The notes under the pieces are model-generated. The model saw only the letters and a list, made by a program, of their open reading frames with translations, was not told the origin of the DNA and did no database searches. Made by a program: the position numbers and the translations under genes. From a bacterium UBP9_UBA1432 (GTDB lineage Bacteria > Vulcanimicrobiota > Xenobia > Xenobiales > Xenobiaceae), in assembly GCA_002329445.1 (NCBI GenBank), contig DCTU01000329.1, positions 1-20,394 on the forward strand: a DNA stretch of 20,394 nt, read 5' to 3'. This document shows positions 7,513-14,164 of the stretch, one piece after another; the stretch's first letter is position 1, and each line of letters starts with the position of its first letter.

Positions 7513-8030
7513 GGCGCGCCACCTCCAGGGAGGACCACCCGGAAGACGTCCAGGGGCAGGGCCACCAGCGCGCCCCCCTCCAGCGGGATCTCCTCGTCCC
7601 CCGAGTACTTCTCGCCATCCACCTTGATGAAGTTGGTGTCTCCCACGTGCTGGACATACCAACGCTTGCCGCGCCGCCAGAAACGGGCCATGCGGCTGGA
7701 CACATAGTCGGCCTTGGGGGTGCGCTGGAGCTGGACGTCGGCGTCTGCGGTGCGGCCCACCACCTGCCCGTTGCCGACCGCAAAGCGCAGGCGGGGGTCG
7801 GAGACGAGCTCCAGGATGACCTCGTCCCTCCCGGTGGGCGCAGTCGGGGCGCATGCGGCAGCCGCATCGGATGCCGGAGCGCGTGCTGGAGCTGGGGGAG
7901 CCTCCTGTCCCCGGCGAGGCTCCACGGTCACCATCGAGATGTCCTCACCGTCCTTCACGCAGAAGGCTGCCTGTCGGGGGTTCTCGGCGCCGCAATGGGG
8001 GCAGTACCTGACGAAGTTGAGGTTGTTCAT
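7509..8030 (-). CDS. Zinc-ribbon and FHA-domain protein, 173 aa
   Basis: The N-terminus has a zinc-ribbon-like knuckle, YCPHCGAENPRQAAFCVKDGE. Cysteines 10, 13 and 24 are present, but the expected fourth is replaced by Asp27. A Pro/Ala-rich linker (40-68) leads to an FHA domain (about 70-168): strand VILELV, the VVGR turn (90-93), DADVQL, VSSRMARF (110-117), Asn133 in DTNF, and a final strand. FHA domains bind phosphothreonine peptides. The conserved Arg, Ser and Asn positions are kept, but the structural His after SSR is missing. It starts at ATG 8030, overlapping the AAA gene's stop as ATGA, and its stop overlaps the PP2C start. It probably reads kinase phosphorylation and recruits or inhibits a partner, much as Fha does in type VI secretion regulation; the partner here is unknown. 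Confidence 0.88.
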   Translation of the reverse strand: MNNLNFVRYCPHCGAENPRQAAFCVKDGEDISMVTVEPRRGQEAPPAPARAPASDAAAACAPTAPTGRDEVILELVSDPRLRFAVGNGQVVGRTADADVQLQRTPKADYVSSRMARFWRRGKRWYVQHVGDTNFIKVDGEKYSGDEEIPLEGGALVALPLDVFRVVLPGGGAP

Positions 8031-9946
8031 GCAGGAGGTGGCGCTCCCTCGAGGTGGAGTTCATAGCGGGGGCCGGTGCCATCCCGGGAAGGGATCACTC
8101 CGGCCACGGCCACGCGGCGTCCCTCGAGCCCGCCCTGCTCGACCTTCAGGCGGAAGAGGTGCCGCGCCAGGGGGTTCACCACGGCGGCCTCGCAGAGGTT
8201 GCCGACACCGCGGGCGCCGGAGCCGACGTCCTGCATGGCCTCAGCCATCAAGAGGTCGACCACCGCCGGCGCGAAGTCCACCTGCACCTTCCAGAGCTCC
8301 CGGACCTGGTTGCGGATGGAGGGCAGGACCTTGGATTCCAGGATCGACCGCATCACCGAGGGACGGATGAAGTCGAAGACCACGATGTTCTGGCCGATCC
8401 GGTTGAGCAGCTCGGGACGCCCAAGGTAGTGCTTGAAGTAGGACTGGACGCCCTCGAGAACCCGGGTCCGCACGGTCTCGTAGTCCAGGTCGTCCGTCGG
8501 GTCGATGGTGGGGATGGGGCGGCCGGTGACGGGGTCGATCTGGGGGCGACCGGTGACGGGATCCAGCCGGTAGATACCGGCGTTGCTGGTGAAGATGAGG
8601 ATGCTCTCGGAGAAATAGACCGTCTGGCCGCGGCCATCGGTCATGCGGCCGTCCTCCAGGATCTGCAGGAACTTGTCGAGGATGCTGGGGTGGGCCTTCT
8701 CGATCTCGTCAAAGAGGAGTACGCAGAACGGGTTGGCCTTCAGGCGGTTGGTGAGCTGGCCGCCCTCCTCGTAGCCCACATAACCCGGAGGGGCGCCCAG
8801 GAGCCTCTGGTCGGCGTGGGCCTGGCTGAACTCGCTCATGTCGAACCGGACGCAGGCCTCCTCCGAGCTGAAGACCAGCTCCGCCACGGCCTTGGCCAGC
8901 TCGGTTTTACCCACGCCGGTGGGACCTGCGAAGAAGAGCACTCCTCGGGGACGGGTGCGGCTGGAATGCTGCACCCCCGAGAGATGGAGGCGAGCCCGGC
9001 GCAGCACGTCGGCCACCGCCGACACGGCCGGCGACTGGCCCAGCACTCGGCGGGCGAGGTGGCTCTCTGCCTCGGCCAGGCGATCCCAGCGCACGCTTTC
9101 CCAGTGGCTTTCCCGGCGGCCGTAGCGATAGAAGTCCACCAGCTCGCGGCTCTTGAGGCCATTGTTCTCCGGGCGCCGCGAGACGGTCCGGATGGACATC
9201 AGGTCCCGATAGGTCATGCCGTCGGTCAGGTCCAGGAGTTCCTCGTCGACTCCACCGAGGTACCTGTCGAGGAACAGGCGCCGCTCGGCCGTGCGGGGAG
9301 GCTGCACCTCCACCGCGCCGGCGAAGGGATTGTTCAAGTAGAGCCAGGGCGGGAGGTCCGTGAGCTTGTCGCACTCCAGCAAGAGCAGATTCTGGCGCGG
9401 ACTCTTCAAGCCCCCGCGCATCGCCGAGGCCATCTGCGCCTCCCGAGCGGACTTGAGGAGCTGCAGGAAGATCATCCGCTCGTTCTGCGGCAGGTGGGTG
9501 GGGCTGCCCAGAAGCTGGGAGGCGTTCTCCACCACGAACACGCACGGGTGCTCCCGGTTGGACAGACAGCGATGGATCAGGCCCAGGGCGTGGTGGAAGG
9601 GGTCCTCGACCCGATGGGCCCGGGGAGCCCGGGAAGAGGAACGCTTCACCTCCCGGTCGGCCTCCTGCTGCACCTGGTCGAAGAGCCCCCCCATCCGGGC
9701 CTCCTCCAGGTCATCGGCGAAGACCATCCCGTCCAGCAGGTTGTAGGCCGCCACGATCTCGTAGCCCAGGCTCGGGTCTCGAAAGCGCTCGAAAAGCGCC
9801 GAGCGCAAGGAGCCCAGGGTCCACGGCACCTCTCCTTCGCCGGCGCAGGGGTAGTAGGCGAGGTCCTTGGTGTTGCCATACAGGTAGACCTGGGTGCGAG
9901 ACTCGACCAGGCGATCGAGCTCCTCCAGCCAGCGGGGTCGGCTCAC
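8027..9946 (-). CDS. Clp/Hsp100-like AAA+ unfoldase with degenerate first AAA module
   Basis: Protein of 639 residues. The C-terminal half is a canonical Clp D2 AAA+ domain: Walker A GPTGVGKT (341-348), aromatic pore loop GYVG (Tyr389), Walker B LLFDE (410-414), sensor 1 FTSN, an arginine finger in LLNRIG (Arg516) and a D2 small domain. The first 300 residues resemble an AAA fold without a Walker A: the strand CVFVVEN (135-141) sits where Walker B would be and LLLLECDKL (187-195) where sensor 1 would be. There is no Clp N-domain or coiled-coil M-domain. The region where ClpA/ClpX carry the IGL/IGF ClpP-docking loop instead holds a DPVTGRP repeat, so ClpP partnership is unlikely. It probably threads and remodels a substrate using ATP. 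The start is GTG 9946, overlapping the upstream stop as GTGA; the stop overlaps the FHA gene. Confidence 0.93.
   Translation of the reverse strand: MSRPRWLEELDRLVESRTQVYLYGNTKDLAYYPCAGEGEVPWTLGSLRSALFERFRDPSLGYEIVAAYNLLDGMVFADDLEEARMGGLFDQVQQEADREVKRSSSRAPRAHRVEDPFHHALGLIHRCLSNREHPCVFVVENASQLLGSPTHLPQNERMIFLQLLKSAREAQMASAMRGGLKSPRQNLLLLECDKLTDLPPWLYLNNPFAGAVEVQPPRTAERRLFLDRYLGGVDEELLDLTDGMTYRDLMSIRTVSRRPENNGLKSRELVDFYRYGRRESHWESVRWDRLAEAESHLARRVLGQSPAVSAVADVLRRARLHLSGVQHSSRTRPRGVLFFAGPTGVGKTELAKAVAELVFSSEEACVRFDMSEFSQAHADQRLLGAPPGYVGYEEGGQLTNRLKANPFCVLLFDEIEKAHPSILDKFLQILEDGRMTDGRGQTVYFSESILIFTSNAGIYRLDPVTGRPQIDPVTGRPIPTIDPTDDLDYETVRTRVLEGVQSYFKHYLGRPELLNRIGQNIVVFDFIRPSVMRSILESKVLPSIRNQVRELWKVQVDFAPAVVDLLMAEAMQDVGSGARGVGNLCEAAVVNPLARHLFRLKVEQGGLEGRRVAVAGVIPSRDGTGPRYELHLEGAPPPA
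8510..8563 (-). repeat. 27-base duplication encoding DPVTGRP motifs in the AAA protein
   Basis: Residues 462-479 are two nine-residue units, DPVTGRPQI and DPVTGRPIP, with nearly the same DNA. They lie between sensor 1 and the arginine finger, in a surface loop that in ClpA carries the ClpP-docking tripeptide. DPVTG-type repeats are common as short extended loops in unrelated proteins, so the repeat itself gives no function. Confidence 0.8.
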
Positions 9947-11235
9947 GGTCCCACCTCCAGGGATCTGAGCGCCTGGGCCTGCCGGGGCGGTGCCGCCTGG
10001 CTTGACCGGAGCGCCACGAGGCGCAGGGTCTGACCGGCGGGGAGGGTCTTGCGGAACCGTTCTTTGACCCGGACATCCCTGGCTCGCAGGGCGTCGAACA
10101 CCTCGTCAAGCAGGCAACAGACGCTCTCCTGGGCTTCCGGCAGGACCTCTCCCGCCGGTGGGGCCGTGGCCACCATCTCGGTTTCCAGGCGCCCCCCCTC
10201 CGAGGGCCGGAAGGCCAGGCCGGTCCCGCGGCCGAGCAGGGCAACCAGGCCTCCTTCCTCGGGCGTGGCCACCTGGTAGCCCATGGACAGGAGAGCCTCG
10301 CCAATCTGGAGCGTGAGGTACTCGCGCTCCACTCTCTCACGAAGGATGCCACCACACCTTTCGAAGAGGAGTTGAGCCTCCCGGCTTAGCGCCTCCAGCC
10401 TCTGGGGGGCGTCCTCGGCGTCGAGGGCCGGGGCCACCCGGGCCAGGATCTGGCGGGCCGCAGCCACCTGCTGAGGCAGGGTCTCCTGCCGGAACACCGC
10501 CTGGGCGCAGGCCAGGACCTCGCCAACCCGTTCGCGGAGAAGGCGGGCGCGGGCCTCGCGCCGCTGGTGGGCCTCGCTGCGCCGGGCCAACTCGCGCCGG
10601 ACCCTCTGGCCGAGGAGGTGCAGACCCTGCAAGGCCATCCGGTGCTCCGCCTCGGGCAGGGCCTGGAGGCGCTGCAACTGCTCGAGCAGCTCCGGCGCGG
10701 GGCCGAGGTTGGCCAGTTGCTCGTCCAGTTCTTCGGCCAGGGCCCGGACCTGGAGGAGGACGGCGACTGACGGTCCCGGACGAGGACCGGCGGTCGGCGC
10801 CGGCAGATCGGCCGCAGCCTCCAGGCACCGGTCCAGCAGTTCGTCAGCGGCTCCTTGCCTGGCCAGCACCCGGGCGAGGAGGTGCCGGCACCTCTCGGCC
10901 TGGGGGCCCTCTCCCGCCTTCAGAACGAGCCGGTGCGCCCTGGCGGCCAGGAAGTCCCAGGTCGGGTCGGGGCCCGGAGTGAAGGCTGTATGGGAGGCCA
11001 GGGAGGAGGCCGCAGCCAGGGCCTCGGCCTGGCGGACCGAGACCTGGTGCTGTCGAAGATCCTCAGCGGCTTTGCGGGCCTCGAACGCCTCCCGGGCCGC
11101 CTGGTAGTCGGACTGCAACTGGTCGGCCAGGGCCACGGCGCCCTGGAAGGCCAGGACCGGGAGGGCGACTGCAACGACTCCGGCCGCGATGACGGGTAGG
11201 GCCACCGAAGTCTCTGCGTATCCACATCCGCTCAT
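9943..11235 (-). CDS. Membrane-anchored coiled-coil protein, first gene of the operon, 430 aa
   Basis: No known family recognised. Residues 1-7 are short and polar, followed by a long hydrophobic helix (about 8-36), so this is an N-terminal anchor, probably not cleaved. Residues 37-320 are strongly helical and rich in Ala, Leu, Glu, Arg and Gln, with heptad-like stretches (for example around 190-240 and 290-320) that predict coiled coil or helical bundles. The last 110 residues form a compact alpha/beta region (IGEALLSMGYQVATPEEGG onward), ending with basic and hydrophobic strands. The start is ATG 11235, with GGAGGT at 11242-11247 six bases upstream. The stop overlaps the AAA start as GTGA. 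Being first and coupled to the unfoldase gene, it may tether the AAA protein to the membrane or act as its adaptor; this is inference. Confidence 0.85.
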   Translation of the reverse strand: MSGCGYAETSVALPVIAAGVVAVALPVLAFQGAVALADQLQSDYQAAREAFEARKAAEDLRQHQVSVRQAEALAAASSLASHTAFTPGPDPTWDFLAARAHRLVLKAGEGPQAERCRHLLARVLARQGAADELLDRCLEAAADLPAPTAGPRPGPSVAVLLQVRALAEELDEQLANLGPAPELLEQLQRLQALPEAEHRMALQGLHLLGQRVRRELARRSEAHQRREARARLLRERVGEVLACAQAVFRQETLPQQVAAARQILARVAPALDAEDAPQRLEALSREAQLLFERCGGILRERVEREYLTLQIGEALLSMGYQVATPEEGGLVALLGRGTGLAFRPSEGGRLETEMVATAPPAGEVLPEAQESVCCLLDEVFDALRARDVRVKERFRKTLPAGQTLRLVALRSSQAAPPRQAQALRSLEVGP

Positions 11236-12022
11236 CGGGGTACCTCCGGGGAGTTCAGTTCCATCAGCCCCTTCCTCCCCGGCAGAGCCCTGGCGAGTCC
11301 GGGTCCGCTGCGGCCTGGAGTGGCGGAATCCTCACGCGAACGGGCTATCCTCCGCTGCATCCGGTTCCTGGATGGTAACCTCTGCCCCGTGACAGACCTG
11401 CGAACGAGCGTCAGCGATTCCTGATGGAACGTGGCCTGGCGACAGCCAAGGATCGCCAGCACCGAAGGTCGCGGACCATTCACGGCTGCCTGCCCTTCCA
11501 AGAGACCTCACGACAAACCCGGAGCCCCACAAGTCCACACAGTCCGAATCTCGAAGATCCGCGGCTACCGAAATATCGCGAAGGAACCAAACACACGAGA
11601 GGTTCAGCATTTTCGAGGCCGAGACCAGGCATTCCTGTCGCATTTCGACAACTCAAAGTTCAGGGCAATGCGCTCTGTTCAGCGGGCGCACGAAGGCCAC
11701 ACTCCATCAATCCGCCCGCCAAGCCATTGAGCAGGCTGACGTCCAGGCCGGCAAGAAACACTGATTCTGCGGACCGCGCCATTCCGAAGGGCGAACAGAA
11801 GCCCTTGTTCCCGAGTCTGCCCCGTGCGGCGGAGCGAGGATCTAGGATCCGACCGGCTGGGTCTTGGAACCGCTGCGCAGGGAAGACTGCGAGCGCACGG
11901 AGTTGGAGTCCAGGTGTGGCAGGCAAAGATGCCGCCCCTGTCAAAGAGCCATCCTTTCCCGAAGCCACCCCAGGAGTGGTCGGGACCGTGACCTTGCCCT
12001 GGTGGGAGGCTAGTTCAACGCG
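11236..12022. other. Divergent intergenic region, about 0.8 kb, no convincing gene
   Basis: This is the largest non-coding stretch. It separates the heads of the phospho-signalling operon (leftward) and the PEGA gene (rightward), so both promoters should be here. Several open frames cross it, but all have unstructured Arg/Pro/Ser-rich translations and no supporting ribosome site. One leftward frame (11232-11501) even ends with an ATGA overlap on the operon's first gene, yet its protein looks non-coding. I find no convincing -35/-10 pair, riboswitch or strong hairpin by eye. Confidence 0.5.
11242..11247 (-). promoter_or_regulatory. Ribosome binding site of the first operon gene
   Basis: The minus strand reads GGAGGT, six bases upstream of the ATG at 11235-11233. 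It is the only strong ribosome site near the operon head and supports 11235 as the start. The promoter itself was not identified. Confidence 0.7.
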
Positions 12023-13786
12023 GTGACCCCCGAGAGAGCACTGACGGTTCTTGGCCTGACCGAGGACGACACCGTGGAGGCCGCCGTCCGCAGCCATGAT
12101 GAGCTGGCGGGGCACTGCCGGCGACAGGTGGCGGAGCTCCCTGCCGATTCCCCCCTGGCCAGACGCTGCCAGGAGAGTCTGGAGATCCTCGCCCAGGCCC
12201 TTCAGGCGCTGCTTGCCTTGCAGGACTCCCATCCGGAACCCGATCCGCTCACGCAGCCAACCTCCCGCCGCAATCCCGCGCCCCCCCGTCCTCGCCGAGA
12301 GGAGCCCCGGCCGCCCTTCTCGCCGTTGACGGTTCCCGAGACCGCAACCATTGAAGGCCCCACGACGACGGCCGCATCCGAGCCCAGACAGGACCCCACC
12401 GAAGGGCAGGGATTCGAACCTGGACCAGTCGCCGCCCTCGAACCGCTTTGGGCCGAAGGTCCCGATGCAACGGACCCGCCCATCTGGCCGCAAGAAACCC
12501 CTTCCCAGGAAGATGTCGCCTGGGATTTGCCCCCCGCGCCCGACGGGCCGCCTGCTCCCGTCCTGGGCCTCCCCGACCCGGCCCCCGAGACCGAACCTTC
12601 CCCTCCCCTCGGCGAGGCCACGGCAACTCGAGAAGCGCCTGTTGAGGCGCCTGCCTCGGCGGAGTCCCCGCACCCGACAGAGGCCTCCGCCCTCCCAGGT
12701 CCAAGACGCGTCCCCCGGAGGCTGCTCTTGATTGCGGGCTCTGTCTTGCTCATGGTTCTGGGCGCCTGGGCCACCTACGGCCATCTCCTGACGGGGGGGC
12801 TCCGAATCACGTCCAAGCCAGAGGGTGCCCGAATCTGGATTAACGGCGTGTCTTCGGGCCAGGTCACCCCCGCCACCATCAAGGGGCTGTCGCTCGGGGC
12901 CCATCGAATCCTCCTGGAATTGGACATGTACCAGACGGAGACCTCGGAGCTAAGTGTCCTTCCCCTGCGAGTCCTGACCCCACACCCCGCGATCCTGAAG
13001 CCGGCGGGCGGTCGAGTCATGCTCCAGGTCGCCAGCCTCAACCCCGACCTGCCCCCGCCAGACCAGGTCTTCGTCGCCTTCGACGGGGTTGGCAAGACAG
13101 GCGTCCGCCCTCCTTGCCGACTGCCGGTATCCGCTTCAGGGGGCTACCAAATGACCGTGGAGGCGCCCGGGTACAAGCCCCTGAAGCTGCCGGTGAGGGT
13201 CCCAGAGGGCTCGGAGGTTCCCGTGAACGCGGTTCTCGAACCCCTACCCGCACGAGTCACCATCGTGGCCTCCCCTGCCGAGGCACTCGACGTCGAGCGG
13301 CAGACGGAATCGGGGGTGCAAAGCCTCGGCAAGAACCTGGTCTCGGGCGAAGAGTTCCTGGCATCCCCAGGGAGCGGCATCCTCGTCGTGAACTCGGAAG
13401 GCTTTCGCCCGTGGAAGTCCGCCGAACCTGTGCGATGGGCCCCCGACCAGAAGGCACGAATCGAAGTGGCCCTGGAGAGGGAGTTGGGGAACCTGGATGT
13501 CCTCAGTCAACCTGCAGGCGCAGGCGTGTTGATCCGTGGACCCGTCCAACTCGGAGGGACGACTCCGGCCCGTTTCGAAGGTCTACCCTCAGGCCTCTAC
13601 AACGTGACCTGCGCCCTGGTTGGCTACTGCCCCGAAGCCCGAAATGTCCGCATCTCTGACGGACAGAACAGCTCCACCAGCTTCAGTCTTGACCCGATCC
13701 CAGTTGGGGCACCCGCCGGGACCCCGGCCGCCCAGGCCATGTTCCCCCACTCTCCGGGCCAGGCCCGACCCACTCCAGCACCATGA
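12023..13786 (+). CDS. J-like domain / transmembrane / PEGA-repeat protein, 587 aa
   Basis: Residues 1-68 (ALTVLGLTEDDTVEAAVRSH and a following helical hairpin) resemble a degenerate DnaJ-type domain: the ALxxLGL...T..A pattern is present, but the HPD motif needed to stimulate Hsp70 is not. A Pro/Glu-rich linker (70-228) is followed by basic PRRVPRR and one transmembrane helix (about 233-252). The exported part starts with a clear PEGA domain (259-326: LRITSKPEGARIWINGVSSG, then TPATIKGLSLGAHRI). Two weaker beta-rich units (330-408, 410-485) and a second good PEGA-like unit (489-557) follow. PEGA domains are surface beta modules, often found in proteins encoded near kinases. The start is GTG 12023, forced by an in-frame TAG four codons upstream; GGGAGG at 12004-12009 is rather far away (13 bases). 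It is transcribed divergently from the operon and may be a kinase-linked envelope sensor. Confidence 0.88.
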   Translation: MTPERALTVLGLTEDDTVEAAVRSHDELAGHCRRQVAELPADSPLARRCQESLEILAQALQALLALQDSHPEPDPLTQPTSRRNPAPPRPRREEPRPPFSPLTVPETATIEGPTTTAASEPRQDPTEGQGFEPGPVAALEPLWAEGPDATDPPIWPQETPSQEDVAWDLPPAPDGPPAPVLGLPDPAPETEPSPPLGEATATREAPVEAPASAESPHPTEASALPGPRRVPRRLLLIAGSVLLMVLGAWATYGHLLTGGLRITSKPEGARIWINGVSSGQVTPATIKGLSLGAHRILLELDMYQTETSELSVLPLRVLTPHPAILKPAGGRVMLQVASLNPDLPPPDQVFVAFDGVGKTGVRPPCRLPVSASGGYQMTVEAPGYKPLKLPVRVPEGSEVPVNAVLEPLPARVTIVASPAEALDVERQTESGVQSLGKNLVSGEEFLASPGSGILVVNSEGFRPWKSAEPVRWAPDQKARIEVALERELGNLDVLSQPAGAGVLIRGPVQLGGTTPARFEGLPSGLYNVTCALVGYCPEARNVRISDGQNSSTSFSLDPIPVGAPAGTPAAQAMFPHSPGQARPTPAP

Positions 13787-14164
13787 CAATGCATCGGCCG
13801 ACTCTGGAGAGACAGATGGACTCGTGCCGAGAAGCCGCCCAACCGCAAAGTGACCCTATGCCACTGCAGCCCCTTCTCGGCAATCTACGGCTGGGAATTC
13901 GATTCCTCAGTCTTACCAAAGCGGCCTTCTTTCGTGCTCCTGAATGGGAATCTCGTTCAGGTCCTGACGGGCCTGGGCCGTAGGTTTGGGCTCGCACACC
14001 AAGGAGAGGCAGGCCCCGGAACATCAAACCCGCAAGGAAATCATGAGAGCCATCAGGCGGGGAGAAGAGACATCCATTCAGCTACGACCAAGTTGGCTTG
14101 ACCCTCTTTCAATGCAAACACTTCCAGGTTCGAATCACGGCAACACCAGGGGAAGGACAGCGAG
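13787..14164 (+). other. Intergenic region, about 0.4 kb
   Basis: No convincing gene. A 66-codon frame (13783-13983) overlaps the end of the PEGA gene as ATGA but lacks a ribosome site and has no recognisable pattern. A second frame (13850-14101) has a GTG start and an unstructured protein. GTTCGAATC near 14128-14136 looks like a tRNA T-loop but has no matching stem. The ribosome site AGGGGAAGGA at about 14148-14156 for the next gene lies at the right edge. Confidence 0.4.

Noticed and set aside
9943..11235. TadE/pseudopilin-like start (GYAETSVALPV) of the 430-aa protein
   Set aside because: The glutamate is at +3 rather than +5 after the glycine, no basic residues precede it, and no pilus genes are nearby; a plain membrane anchor is simpler.
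1912..11235. Type VI secretion locus
   Set aside because: Kinase, PP2C and FHA match its regulatory module, but no structural secretion gene is present and the AAA protein lacks ClpV features.
11232..11501. Leftward 89-codon frame whose stop overlaps the first operon gene as ATGA
   Set aside because: The protein is Arg/Ser/Pro-rich without pattern and has no ribosome site; the strong GGAGGT belongs to the next gene. The overlap may be chance.
13783..13983. 66-codon frame overlapping the PEGA gene stop as ATGA
   Set aside because: No ribosome site, no recognisable domain, low-complexity end; not enough to call a gene.
14128..14136. GTTCGAATC resembling a tRNA T-loop
   Set aside because: Flanking bases do not pair as a T-stem and no acceptor or anticodon arm can be built around it. 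A similar GATTCGAAC inside the PEGA gene (near 12411) is also only coding sequence.
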